Source: Acetobacter syzygii (GTDB taxonomy: Bacteria > Pseudomonadota > Alphaproteobacteria > Acetobacterales > Acetobacteraceae). Taken from it: a DNA stretch of 64,000 nt. Below, one piece after another: positions 19,164 through 30,783 of this stretch. Both the position numbers and the translations under genes were made by a program. Position 1 is the stretch's first letter, and each line of letters starts with the position of its first letter. The stretch lies in contig NZ_BAMZ01000006.1 of NCBI RefSeq assembly GCF_000964225.1, positions 1 to 64,000 on the forward strand, read 5' to 3'. The notes below the pieces were generated by a model. It was not told where the DNA came from, ran no database searches, and worked only from the letters and a program-made list of their open reading frames with translations.

Positions 19164-19652
19164 ATGACTGTTGTTGCCCGCACCGGACTGGCTGCCCTGC
19201 TGCTTGGCTGTGCTACAGCTCTTTCCTTTCCCAGCGCCCACGCCATGACGGTGAAGGAGTGCCACGAAAAATTTAAGGAAGCCAAAACTGCCAACACGCT
19301 TAAAGGCCAGTCCTTTAAGGAATTCAAAACCAGCACATGCGATGCAGCACCGGCGGAAGGGGCTGCAACGGCTCCAGCAGCCAAAACTCCTGCACCGGAA
19401 GCCCCAGCCAGCACGGAAGCTGCCAAACCTGCCAAGGCCGCAGCAGCACCTGTTGCAGATGCCTCCAACGCCACCCTGCCAACGGCTGTTGCAGCACAGT
19501 ATGCCAAGCTCAGCCCCGGCAAGGCACGCATGAAAACCTGCCTTGACCAGTACAACAGCAACAAAGCCAGTAATGCCAATGGCGGGCTGAAGTGGATTCA
19601 AAAAGGCGGTGGTTACTATAGCGTTTGCAACAAACGCCTGAAGGGCGAATAA
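19164..19652 (+). CDS. Secreted PsiF-like cysteine-repeat protein
   Basis: This 162-residue exported protein has a Sec signal ending near 'SAHA'. An N-terminal module 'MTVKECHEKFKEAKTANTLK...FKEFKTSTC' resembles the PsiF repeat (two Cys about 26 residues apart around a Lys-rich helix). An Ala/Pro-rich linker (about 60-110) follows. A C-terminal module has 'MKTCLDQYNSNKA' and 'YYSVCNKRLKG', again with paired Cys. GAGG lies seven bases before the ATG at 19164. E. coli PsiF is phosphate-starvation induced, but its function is unknown. No Pho box was recognised here. Confidence 0.65.
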   Translation: MTVVARTGLAALLLGCATALSFPSAHAMTVKECHEKFKEAKTANTLKGQSFKEFKTSTCDAAPAEGAATAPAAKTPAPEAPASTEAAKPAKAAAAPVADASNATLPTAVAAQYAKLSPGKARMKTCLDQYNSNKASNANGGLKWIQKGGGYYSVCNKRLKGE

Positions 19653-19660
19653 GCCTTTCC

Positions 19661-19693
19661 CGGCACTTGGGGGCACCCTCCCAAGTGCCGTTT

Positions 19694-19695
<2 letters not shown>
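19661..19695 (+). terminator. Terminator between convergent genes
   Basis: CGGCACTTGG at 19661-19670 and CCAAGTGCCG at 19681-19690 form a 10-bp stem followed by TTTTT. It ends the PsiF-like gene and overlaps the end of the minus-strand protease gene. Confidence 0.9.
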
Positions 19696-22604
<2,909 letters not shown>

Positions 22605-22698
22605 AGTGCTCCCTGCCCTTCCAATACTCTACGTTTGAACAAAACGCCCGGCAAACACCCCCTGTTCTTTGCACGCCTGCACGCTTAAACAGAAAAAC

Positions 22699-24960
22699 AT
22701 GGCCCAAGCACATCCTTCTCTTTTTACACATGGTTCCGGCGCTGACCCGGCCCCTGTTGGAAGCCAGCGTGTGCCTGTGCTGCTGCCCATGCCATTTGCA
22801 GGGCCGTTCGACTACAAAGCACCTGCCTCCATGGCGCTCCAACCGGGCGATATTGTGAGTGTGCCGTTAGGCAACCGGCGCGAAACAGGAGTGGTCTGGG
22901 ACACACACAACACCCTGCCCCCCGATCTGGCCCGCCCTCCTTCCGGTAAAACCGTGGCGGACAACCGCCTGCGCTCCGTGGCCGAACGGCTGGAACTTCC
23001 ACCATTAAATGCAGAATTACGCCAGTTTGTGGACTGGGTGGCCGCCTATACCCTATCCCCCCCCGGCATGGTGCTTGCCATGACCTTGCGCCTGCACATG
23101 AAAGGCTCCACACCCACACCAGCAACCGGATGGATAGTACAGCCCCCCCCCGCAGAACTCCGCCTGACCCCGGCCCGGCAAAAAGTTCTGGCTCTTATGG
23201 CAGATGGTGTGGCCCGCACCACAACCGATATTGCCAGTGCTGCGGGGGTAAGTGCTGGCGTGGTCAAAGGGCTGGCGGATGCAGGAGCATTACGCACGAT
23301 CCTGCTGGAGCCTGAACGGCCTTTTGCCCAGCCAGACCCGCTGCACCATCCCCCCGTGCTGGAAGGTGCACAAAAAGAGGCAGCGACCGCCCTGCGCCAG
23401 AGCGTCAATGCCAGATGCTTTTCCGTTACCCTGCTGGAAGGGGTAACAGGTTCCGGCAAGACCGAAATCTACCTTGAAGCCATTGCCGCCTGCCTTGAGC
23501 AAGGGCAACAGGCCCTTGTGCTACTGCCTGAAATTGCCCTGTCCGCCCAATGGATGGACCGGTTTACACGCCGTTTTGGCGTACGCCCTGCCGTATGGCA
23601 CTCCGAAATCGGGCAAAAAGCCCGCCGCCTGACATGGCTGGGTGCGGCGGATGGTTCTGCCAGAGTGGTGGTTGGCGCACGCTCAGCCCTGTTCCTGCCC
23701 TTTTGCAACCCCGGCCTGATTATTGTGGATGAAGAGCACGAATCCCTGTTTAAACAGGAAGAAGGCGTGATCTACAACGCGCGGGACATGGCGGTGCTCC
23801 GTGGCAGGCTGGCGGGCTTTCCCGTTGTTGTGGTCTCTGCCACACCCAGCCTTGAGACATTGGCCAATGCCGAGGCCGGGCGTTACCAGCGCCTGGTACT
23901 CCCCACCCGCCACGGCGGTGCAAGCCTGCCCCAGACTCATCTGCTCGACATGCGCGCAGCCCCACCCCCACGCGGATTGTTCCTATCCCCCCAACTGGTG
24001 GAAGATATTGCCAGCACATTGGCGCGCGAAGAGCAGGCCATGCTCTTCCTCAACCGGCGCGGATATGCCCCGCTCACCCTCTGCCGCACCTGCGGCCACC
24101 GCATGGAATGCCCCCATTGTACAGCGTGGCTGGTGGAACACCGCAACCGCCACGTTCTGAGCTGCCATTACTGCGACCATACGGAGCCAATGCCCGCCGT
24201 ATGCCCAACCTGCAAAAGTGAGGACAGCCTGACCGCCATTGGACCGGGGATCGAGCGCATAACCGAGGAAGCACGCCAGCTTTTCCCCGATGCGCGTATC
24301 CTTGTTATGTCGAGCGATACACTGGGCGGGCCTGCGGCGACAGCAGAAGCCGTGGCCAAAATAGCCCGACGCGAGGTGGACCTGATTATAGGCACCCAGA
24401 TTGTGGCCAAGGGCTGGCACTTCCCCCACCTTACGCTGGTTGGCATTGTGGATGCGGATCTGGGGCTGGGGGGAGCGGACCTACGCGCAGGGGAGCGGAC
24501 CATCCAGCTCCTGCATCAGGTCGCAGGGCGCGCAGGGCGCGCCTCCACGCCGGGGCGGGTTGTGCTGCAAAGCTACACACCTGAGCATCCGGTTATGCAG
24601 GCTCTGCTTTCGGGGGATTTTGACCAGTTCATGGAGCAGGAGGCCGAGCAGCGCCGCCCCGGATTCTGGCCCCCTTATGGCCGACTGGCCGCCCTGATCA
24701 TTAGTGCGGACACACCCCAGGCCGCAGATGAGGCCGCAGCCCAGTTTGGGCGTACAGCACCTTATGGTGAGGGTATTCAGGTTCTGGGGCCAGCCCCGGC
24801 ACCACTGGCCATTTTGCGGGGGCGACACCGCCGCCGCCTGCTGCTGCGAACATGGCGTAGCATTGCGGTCCAGCCCATTCTGCACCGCTGGCTAGGGCTG
24901 GTGCAGGTCAGCAGGCATGTCCGGGTTGAGGTGGATGTGGACCCCGTCTCTTTCCTTTAA
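22699..24960 (+). CDS. priA: Primosomal replication restart helicase PriA
   Basis: This 753-residue superfamily 2 helicase reloads the replisome at stalled forks. The N-terminal 3' DNA-binding domain contains 'PFAGPFDYKAP' and 'GDIVSVPLGNRRETGVVW'. The helicase core has 'GVTGSGKTEIYLEAI' (Walker A), 'IIVDEEHES' and 'VVSATPSLE'. The zinc region pairs Cys in 'CRTCGH', 'CPHC', 'CHYC' and 'CPTC'. The ATG at 22699 ('MAQAHPSLF') fits the family; an upstream frame start at 22669 adds ten residues. Confidence 0.97.
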   Translation: MAQAHPSLFTHGSGADPAPVGSQRVPVLLPMPFAGPFDYKAPASMALQPGDIVSVPLGNRRETGVVWDTHNTLPPDLARPPSGKTVADNRLRSVAERLELPPLNAELRQFVDWVAAYTLSPPGMVLAMTLRLHMKGSTPTPATGWIVQPPPAELRLTPARQKVLALMADGVARTTTDIASAAGVSAGVVKGLADAGALRTILLEPERPFAQPDPLHHPPVLEGAQKEAATALRQSVNARCFSVTLLEGVTGSGKTEIYLEAIAACLEQGQQALVLLPEIALSAQWMDRFTRRFGVRPAVWHSEIGQKARRLTWLGAADGSARVVVGARSALFLPFCNPGLIIVDEEHESLFKQEEGVIYNARDMAVLRGRLAGFPVVVVSATPSLETLANAEAGRYQRLVLPTRHGGASLPQTHLLDMRAAPPPRGLFLSPQLVEDIASTLAREEQAMLFLNRRGYAPLTLCRTCGHRMECPHCTAWLVEHRNRHVLSCHYCDHTEPMPAVCPTCKSEDSLTAIGPGIERITEEARQLFPDARILVMSSDTLGGPAATAEAVAKIARREVDLIIGTQIVAKGWHFPHLTLVGIVDADLGLGGADLRAGERTIQLLHQVAGRAGRASTPGRVVLQSYTPEHPVMQALLSGDFDQFMEQEAEQRRPGFWPPYGRLAALIISADTPQAADEAAAQFGRTAPYGEGIQVLGPAPAPLAILRGRHRRRLLLRTWRSIAVQPILHRWLGLVQVSRHVRVEVDVDPVSFL

Positions 24961-25001
24961 CGCCTGCCCCGAGTGCCCGCTACGCTGGTGGATAGATGCG
25001 C

Positions 25002-25346
25002 TTAGTCGTTGGCGGGTTTGGCTGTGCTGGTCAGCACGGTGGAAATGGTGTCCCGCATGACCATAACGCGCACGTTGGGAGCAATTTCCACTTCAACTTC
25101 GTTCGACTCTTCCTTTGTGCGCTGCACAACACCCACAACACCGCCCGCAGTAACAATCCGGTCACCACGACGGAGGGACTTGAGCTCTGCCTTCAGCTGC
25201 TTCTGGCGCTGCTGCTGCGGGCGAATGAGCAGGAAATACATAATGGCAAAAACAGCCACGAACGGCAGAAAAGACATAATCCCCGAAGCACTGCCAGAGC
25301 TTCCGGCTGTCTGGGCGTAAGCAGCGGGGATAAGAAAATTGGACAT
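25002..25346 (-). CDS. yajC: Preprotein translocase subunit YajC
   Basis: This roughly 114-residue single-span membrane protein associates with SecDF. It has an N-terminal leader-like 'MSNFLIPAAYAQ' and a transmembrane helix 'FLPFVAVFAIMYFLLI' (about 30-46). The classic 'RPQQQRQKQLKAEL' and 'LRRGDRIVTAGGVVG' follow. The start at 25346 is an ATG with GAAGG upstream; the longer frame uses TTG. It is divergent from the DUF815 ATPase. secD and secF are not in the window. Confidence 0.95.
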   Translation of the reverse strand: MSNFLIPAAYAQTAGSSGSASGIMSFLPFVAVFAIMYFLLIRPQQQRQKQLKAELKSLRRGDRIVTAGGVVGVVQRTKEESNEVEVEIAPNVRVMVMRDTISTVLTSTAKPAND

Positions 25347-25478
25347 AAGGGTACAGACCTTCAACAATGGCTGGTTGCGAAAACAGAAGAAGTGACCATA
25401 ATTTTCAATCCTCCCGCGTCAAGCTCCCATGCTGACGAAAGACCGCCAGAATGACCTTAAAGTAAGGAATAAAAGCCG

Positions 25479-26348
25479 ATGGACCAGACCCTGCTGCCAA
25501 CTTTGGACCGTATTGCCTCGGCTCTGGAGCGCCTGTCCCCTCCCCCGGCAACACTTGATGGTGTGGATACGGCGGATGCTTTTGTCTGGCTGCCAGAGCG
25601 CGGGCGGTTGTTGCCCATACCCCACGTTGCCCATGTGCGGGTGGACCTGTTGCAAGGCATAGACCTGCAACGGCGGATCCTGCTGGAAAATACACGCCAT
25701 TTTGCCCAAGGGCTTTCCGCCAATAATGCCATGCTGTGGGGGGCACGTGGTATGGGCAAATCCTCTCTGGTCAAGGGCGCGCACGCACTGGTCAATCTGG
25801 TGGATGGCAAACCCTGCCCCCCCGGCACCGGGCGTGTTGCCCTTATAGAAATCCAGCGCGAGGATCTGACGACCCTGCCGCTGCTGCTCAGCTTACTGCG
25901 CGAAAACCCCCGCCGCTTTATTCTGTTCTGCGATGATCTGTCGTTTGAGAAGGAAGACCGCGATTACAAAGCCCTTAAATCCGTACTCGATGGGGGCATT
26001 GCCGGACGGCCGGATAACGTTCTGTTCTATGCCACATCCAACCGCCGCCACCTGATGCCGCGCGACATGATTGAGAATGAGCGCTCCACCGCCATCAACC
26101 CTTCCGAAGCCACGGAAGAAAAAGTTTCCCTCTCCGATCGGTTTGGCCTGTGGCTCGGCTTCCATGCCTGTGAGCAGGATACCTATACGGATATGGTTAA
26201 AACCTATGCGCACGAACGCAACCTCCCCATAAGCGAAGACGTTCTTCTGGCCCGTGCCAACGAATGGGCCATAACCCGAGGCAGCCGCTCCGGCCGTGTG
26301 GCGTTCCAGTTCATGGAAGCCCTGACAGCCGAACTGGCTGCACATTAA
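25479..26348 (+). CDS. DUF815-family AAA ATPase
   Basis: This 289-residue cytoplasmic ATPase is of unknown role. An N-terminal helical part precedes Walker A 'WGARGMGKSSLVKGAHA' (about 88-104). 'FILFCDDLSFE' is Walker B and 'VLFYATSNRRHLMPRDM' is a sensor 1-like segment. The family is widespread, and adjacency to yajC recurs in alphaproteobacteria as far as I recall. No further function can be given. Confidence 0.9.
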   Translation: MDQTLLPTLDRIASALERLSPPPATLDGVDTADAFVWLPERGRLLPIPHVAHVRVDLLQGIDLQRRILLENTRHFAQGLSANNAMLWGARGMGKSSLVKGAHALVNLVDGKPCPPGTGRVALIEIQREDLTTLPLLLSLLRENPRRFILFCDDLSFEKEDRDYKALKSVLDGGIAGRPDNVLFYATSNRRHLMPRDMIENERSTAINPSEATEEKVSLSDRFGLWLGFHACEQDTYTDMVKTYAHERNLPISEDVLLARANEWAITRGSRSGRVAFQFMEALTAELAAH

Positions 26349-26462
26349 TTTGGCCAACTTATCCTCTGTAGTCTTGCATCTGACAAAGCTATGAGTTGAG
26401 ATAACATTCGCAAATAGCAGCATCGGCCTGATGCTGCGGGGGTTACCTTGATTCGAGGCGAA

Positions 26463-27569
26463 ATGAACCAGACAGTACCGCCCACTTCTGACGATACGGC
26501 TTTTGACGCTGAGACCCGCTCCAGCACAACGGACATCCGCAGGGTCCGTTCCAATCCGGATTACTGGTATCCGGTTGCCTGGTCGCGCGAGCTCAAGCCC
26601 GGCAAAACCATTGGCACCCGCTACGCAGGCACGCCCATAGCACTGGTACGGCCCGTGGATGGTCCCGTATTTGCGCTGGAGGACCGCTGCGCCCACAGGC
26701 AGGTACCACTGAGCAAAGGCGTTGTTTCTGGCAGCTCGGTCAAATGCTGCTACCACGGCTGGGCCTATGGCCGCTCTGGCCGGTGCATTGATGTGCCTTA
26801 TCTGGGCAAGGGCAAGCTCCCCAACGGGGTCCGTACTTTTCCCTGCCGCGAACAGAACGGTATGATCTTTGTCTTCCCCGGCGACCCGGAAAAAGCCCAG
26901 AGTGTTCCCCTGGCCCCACATTTGGCCAAGGCCGATAACCCCGCATACAAAACCCGCTATTTTGGCCGCAAGGTCGCCTGCCACTACAGCTTCATGCATG
27001 AAAACCTGATGGATATGAACCACCAGTTCATGCACTCCAAGCAGATGGGACAGATGAAGCCCCGCTTTTTGGGCCAAAAGCGCGAACCCGGGCTGGTAGA
27101 GGCGCGCTACAGCTTTGCCCGCACAGGGGGCAAACAACCTTTTGGTGAAGCGCTGATCTTTGGTGAACGGCGCGATGCGTCGGAAAAATTCCAGCACCGG
27201 GATGTTATGACCATCCGCACGGAATACCCCTACCAAACTCTGCGCATCCAGACCGGGGATGAAGACCCGGTCATGGACCTGTGGATTGTGTACACACCCC
27301 AAAGCGCGGATGAGCTGACCAACCGGACATTTGGCCTGCTCTCGGTCAAACGGCCGAAAATTCCCGGTATTCTGGATATGGCATGGCCCCTCCTTGTTGC
27401 CTTTACCGAGCGGATTTTTGCTGAAGACCGCGAAATTGTGGAACTGGAGCAAAACGCATGGCGCGAACTTGGCGGAGACCATAACGTAGAGGTCTTCCCG
27501 GTTATTAACGCGCTCAGGGCTCTTCTGGTCGAATGTGGCATTCCCCCTGCCAGCGAGTCCCATGCCTGA
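26463..27569 (+). CDS. Rieske non-heme iron oxygenase, alpha subunit-like
   Basis: This 368-residue oxygenase is of the type that hydroxylates or demethylates aromatic or other ring substrates. The Rieske centre is 'CAHRQVPLSKG' plus 'CCYHGW' (about 76-100). The mononuclear iron site is 'NLMDMNHQFMH' (about 180-190), with Asp and two His. GAGG lies just before the ATG at 26463; a TTG at 26448 is the alternative. No reductase or ferredoxin gene is adjacent, so electrons must come from elsewhere. The substrate is unknown. Confidence 0.88.
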   Translation: MNQTVPPTSDDTAFDAETRSSTTDIRRVRSNPDYWYPVAWSRELKPGKTIGTRYAGTPIALVRPVDGPVFALEDRCAHRQVPLSKGVVSGSSVKCCYHGWAYGRSGRCIDVPYLGKGKLPNGVRTFPCREQNGMIFVFPGDPEKAQSVPLAPHLAKADNPAYKTRYFGRKVACHYSFMHENLMDMNHQFMHSKQMGQMKPRFLGQKREPGLVEARYSFARTGGKQPFGEALIFGERRDASEKFQHRDVMTIRTEYPYQTLRIQTGDEDPVMDLWIVYTPQSADELTNRTFGLLSVKRPKIPGILDMAWPLLVAFTERIFAEDREIVELEQNAWRELGGDHNVEVFPVINALRALLVECGIPPASESHA

Positions 27570-28548
27570 CACAGGACCTTTGTTGCTGGAGGCTGGCCCC
27601 TGCCTGCTACGCCCCCTCCAGCCGGATGATGCGACAACCCTGCACCACCTCGTCAATGACTGGGAGGTGGTGCGGATGCTCAGCCGCCTCCCCTTCCCCT
27701 ACCCGCGGGATCTGGCGGATAGCTGGATAGCCTCAACATGCCAGATGCAGGCAGAGGGCGAGGGCTACCATTTTGCCATTACCGCCACCGATGGTACTTT
27801 TTTGGGCTGCATTGGTGTCCGGCTTCACACATTGCCTCAGGCTGGCCGTATTGGCCTGCTGGGTTACTGGATTGGACGCCCCTACTGGGGGCAGGGCATT
27901 GCCACCCACGCGGCCACCCGCATAACCCGCTGGGCTCTTGCCCATCTGGACATTACAGCCCTGCGCGCCACTGCCGCACAGGATAATCCTGCCTCCATTA
28001 AAGTGCTTGAACATGCCGGATTCCGCCAGTGCGGCACAGACCGGCAGATGTTTACCGCACGCGGAACAGAACTCCCCGTTGCCGTGATGGAAGCCAACCG
28101 GAGTGATCTGGATATGCGTAGCACCCCCGCCACCGCACAGCCCGCACCACGCAAACTTGTGCTGGTATCCGCCGCCGCACTGATTGATGCGCAGGGCCAT
28201 ATTCTGCTGGCCCGCAGGCCAGAAGGCAAAAGCATGGCCGGATTATGGGAGTTCCCCGGTGGCAAGGTGGAAGCGGGGGAAACACCCGAGGCCGCTCTGG
28301 TGCGCGAACTGCACGAAGAACTGGGGCTGGACATGTCGCGCGCATGCCTTGCCCCCTTTACCTTTGCTTCCCACGCATACCCGACATTTGACCTGCTGAT
28401 GCCCCTGTATATCTGCCGCCGCTGGCAAGGCACCCCTACCCCGCGGGAAGGGCAAAAACTGGCGTGGGTCGCACCGGCTGACCTGCGCAACTACGCCATG
28501 CCGGAGGCAGACCTGCCCTTTATTCCGCTCCTTGAAGAACTGCTCTAG
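27562..28548 (+). CDS. GNAT acetyltransferase fused to a NUDIX (MutT-like) hydrolase
   Basis: This 328-residue two-domain protein has a RimJ/RimL-type GNAT domain at about residues 1-165 ('GLLGYWIGRPYWGQGIATHA', 'DNPASIKVLEHAGF'). A MutT-type NUDIX domain follows from about 195 to the end, with the full box 'GGKVEAGETPEAALVRELHEELGL'. MutT cleans 8-oxo-dGTP; GNAT acetylates N-termini or small amines. The ATG at 27562 overlaps the Rieske gene stop. A GTG at 27535 is the alternative start. The fusion is real in the sequence, since one continuous frame covers both domains. How the two activities relate is not known. Confidence 0.9.
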   Translation: MPDTGPLLLEAGPCLLRPLQPDDATTLHHLVNDWEVVRMLSRLPFPYPRDLADSWIASTCQMQAEGEGYHFAITATDGTFLGCIGVRLHTLPQAGRIGLLGYWIGRPYWGQGIATHAATRITRWALAHLDITALRATAAQDNPASIKVLEHAGFRQCGTDRQMFTARGTELPVAVMEANRSDLDMRSTPATAQPAPRKLVLVSAAALIDAQGHILLARRPEGKSMAGLWEFPGGKVEAGETPEAALVRELHEELGLDMSRACLAPFTFASHAYPTFDLLMPLYICRRWQGTPTPREGQKLAWVAPADLRNYAMPEADLPFIPLLEELL

Positions 28549-28665
28549 TCAAAAAACCACCAAAAAATTATGTAAAATACTGCTCAAACGGCATAAAATA
28601 CGTTCTTGACGAATGATAAGGACTAAGATTAACCAGAAGGCAGAATGTTTCCACAAGGAGACCTT

Positions 28666-28722
28666 CCCTCGTGATTTGTTCGGCCGGCTTGCGGCGAGGT
28701 AAAAGAAACGCGCTAAAGAGGC
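28666..28722 (+). promoter_or_regulatory. SAM-II riboswitch upstream of metZ
   Basis: The segment reads CCTCGTGATTTG, then a CGGCCGGCTTGCGG stretch, CGAGG, GTAAA and GCTAAAGAGG. This matches the SAM-II (metA) aptamer: stem CCTCG/CGAGG, the conserved TGATTTG and the pseudoknot-forming GCTAAAGAGG tail. SAM binding in this class hides the ribosome site in that tail. The metZ ATG is about 134 bases further on, which is longer than usual. The 28549-28665 part of the gap holds no gene; TTGACG at 28606 may be a -35 element. Confidence 0.87.
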
Positions 28723-28855
28723 TTTGACGGCGCGCATTATCCGACGTCATGGTTTCCACGGTCAGTTTGAAGCGAATAAGCCCTGCGGACAGACGCAAGT
28801 CCTGCGCCTGCCCCCATGGCTTGGATCAGGCACGAAAGAACCGGATACTAATCCC

Positions 28856-30064
28856 ATGAGTGATAACCAGACTTCTTTTTCCCAGACGTGGCGCCCTGCT
28901 ACGCGTCAGCTCCATGCCGGTCTGGAGCGCACCGAATATGGTGAAACCAGCGAGGCGCTCTTTCTGACCTCCGGTTTTGTGTATGACAATGCCGAACAGG
29001 CCGCCAAAACCTTTACAGGTGAAGTCACACATTACCAGTACAGCCGCTTTGGCAACCCCACGACCGCAGCGCTTGAGCGCCGTCTGGCTGATCTGGAAGG
29101 GGCAGAAGCCTGCGTAACCACAGCCACTGGCATGGGAGCGGTTTCCTCCGCTCTGCTCTCCCACGTAACCGCTGGCGGACGTGTTGTGGCCTCGCGCGCG
29201 CTGTTTGGGTCCTGCCACTGGATTGTCAACAACCTGCTCCCCCGCTACGGCGTGGAAACCGTGTTTGTGGATGGCGGCAATCTGGCTGAATGGGATGAAG
29301 CTCTGTCTGTCCCCACGGATGCCGTGCTGCTGGAAAGCCCATCCAACCCCATGCTCGACATTCTGGACATTGCCGCCATTTCCCAACGCGCCCACAAGGC
29401 CGGGGCCATTGTGATTGTGGACAATGTGTTTGCTTCGCCCATTTTCCAAAAACCTCTGGAACTTGGAGCAGATGTGGTTGTGTATTCCTGTACCAAGCAC
29501 ATTGATGGTCAGGGCCGTGTGCTGGGTGGGGCCGTACTGGGCCGCAAGGACTGGATAACCGAAACCCTGCAACCCTTTACCCGCAATACGGGCAACGCGC
29601 TCTCGCCCTTTAATGCGTGGATCATGCTCAAAGGGCTGGAAACCCTCTCCCTGCGTGTGGAAGCCATGGCCCGCAATGCCGCAGCCGTTGCGGATTATCT
29701 GGCATCGGCTCCGGGGATCAAGCTGGTGCGCTACCCCGGCCGCAAGGACCACCCACAATACGAACTGGCTCAACGCCAGATGAGCGGCAATGGCACACTG
29801 GTCGCATTTGCGGTTGAAGGCGGGCAAAAAGAAGCCTTTGCCTTTATGGATGCTCTCAAGCTGATCGCAATTTCCAACAATCTGGGCGACTCCCGCTCGC
29901 TGGTAACCCACCCGGCAACAACCACCCATTCCAAGATCAGCCCGGAAGAACGGGCAGCCCTTGGTATTACGGATGGTGCAATCCGCTTTTCCGTCGGGCT
30001 GGAAGATAGCGCGGACCTGATTGATGATCTGGCACGCGGCGTAGCAGCACTTAAAGCCCTATAA
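28856..30064 (+). CDS. metZ: O-succinylhomoserine sulfhydrylase
   Basis: This 402-residue PLP enzyme of the Cys/Met metabolism family makes homocysteine from O-succinylhomoserine and sulfide. Family motifs are 'YQYSRFGNPTTAALERRLADL' (split here only by reading), 'ESPSNPMLDI' and the PLP lysine in 'YSCTKHIDGQGRVLGG' (about 205). 'SLGDSRSLVTHPA'-like sequence appears as 'NLGDSRSLVTHPATTTHS'. The start at 28856 ('MSDNQTSF') fits the family. The frame stays open upstream to a TTG at 28724, right behind the riboswitch. The SAM-II riboswitch supports a methionine pathway role. Confidence 0.93.
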   Translation: MSDNQTSFSQTWRPATRQLHAGLERTEYGETSEALFLTSGFVYDNAEQAAKTFTGEVTHYQYSRFGNPTTAALERRLADLEGAEACVTTATGMGAVSSALLSHVTAGGRVVASRALFGSCHWIVNNLLPRYGVETVFVDGGNLAEWDEALSVPTDAVLLESPSNPMLDILDIAAISQRAHKAGAIVIVDNVFASPIFQKPLELGADVVVYSCTKHIDGQGRVLGGAVLGRKDWITETLQPFTRNTGNALSPFNAWIMLKGLETLSLRVEAMARNAAAVADYLASAPGIKLVRYPGRKDHPQYELAQRQMSGNGTLVAFAVEGGQKEAFAFMDALKLIAISNNLGDSRSLVTHPATTTHSKISPEERAALGITDGAIRFSVGLEDSADLIDDLARGVAALKAL

Positions 30065-30095
30065 ACCGCAATATAGCTCCAGCATAAACCATACC

Positions 30096-30123
30096 TCCCC
30101 CGGAACAGACCAAAACCGGGGGA
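30096..30123 (+). terminator. Hairpin after metZ
   Basis: TCCCCCGG at 30096-30103 pairs with CCGGGGGA at 30116-30123. It lies about 30 bases beyond the metZ stop. It has no downstream T-run, so termination is only likely. Confidence 0.55.
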
Positions 30124-30293
30124 GGACAATACTGCCCATCTGGTGGGGCAAGTAACGCCCGGCAGAGTTTATGCCGCTTTGCACAACAGACTTGTTCATG
30201 ATACTGCCACGCTCTTCGCAGCCAATGCGAACCTGGCGTACGGAACGGCTGGTCTGGCCGAACCTTTTTCCATTTTGCAGGAGCTGGAGACCC

Positions 30294-30764
30294 ATGGCCG
30301 ACTGGGCCGTTGCCCCTCTTCCACAATCCCCGGAAGATGCTCTGAACGAACTGTTTTCCCCCCTCCCCGTGTACGAAGCCATTACCGAGGGCATTCGCAT
30401 ACAGGTGCAGGTCTTCTGGCTGCCTGACCAGTCGGAACCGGATGAGCATACTTACTGCTGGGTTTACCGCATCCGTATTGGCAACGACCGCAGCAAGCCG
30501 GTGCAGCTGCTGGAGCGGACATGGCATATTACCGACACATCCGGCCGCACGGAATATGTGCATGGAGAAGGCGTGGTGGGTGAACAGCCCGTTATTCAGC
30601 CCGGCACATTGTACGAATATACGTCCGGGGCATCCCTTTCCACGCCCGGCGGGTTTATGCGGGGATCTTTTCTGCTGCAAAACACTGCTGATAAAACGCG
30701 GTTTGATGCCACCATCCCCGCCTTTAGCCTAGACAGCCCTTTTCAGAACCATCAGCTCCAATAA
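30294..30764 (+). CDS. apaG: ApaG domain protein
   Basis: This 156-residue protein carries the ApaG immunoglobulin-like fold, linked to Co2+/Mg2+ homeostasis by name but of unknown mechanism. Features are '[20 protein letters not shown]', '[20 protein letters not shown]' and '[12 protein letters not shown]', followed by '[18 protein letters not shown]'. The first 25 residues are extra compared with E. coli ApaG (125). The start at 30294 has GGAG seven bases upstream. folE follows after 19 bases, probably in one operon. Confidence 0.92.
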   Translation: MADWAVAPLPQSPEDALNELFSPLPVYEAITEGIRIQVQVFWLPDQSEPDEHTYCWVYRIRIGNDRSKPVQLLERTWHITDTSGRTEYVHGEGVVGEQPVIQPGTLYEYTSGASLSTPGGFMRGSFLLQNTADKTRFDATIPAFSLDSPFQNHQLQ

Positions 30765-30783
30765 CCTGAAGCAGGAGAGCAGC

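Noticed and set aside
25893-27656. Long minus-strand frame of 587 codons opposite the ATPase and Rieske genes
   Set aside because: It lies fully antisense to two genes with clear motifs; composition is His/Gly-rich shadow sequence.
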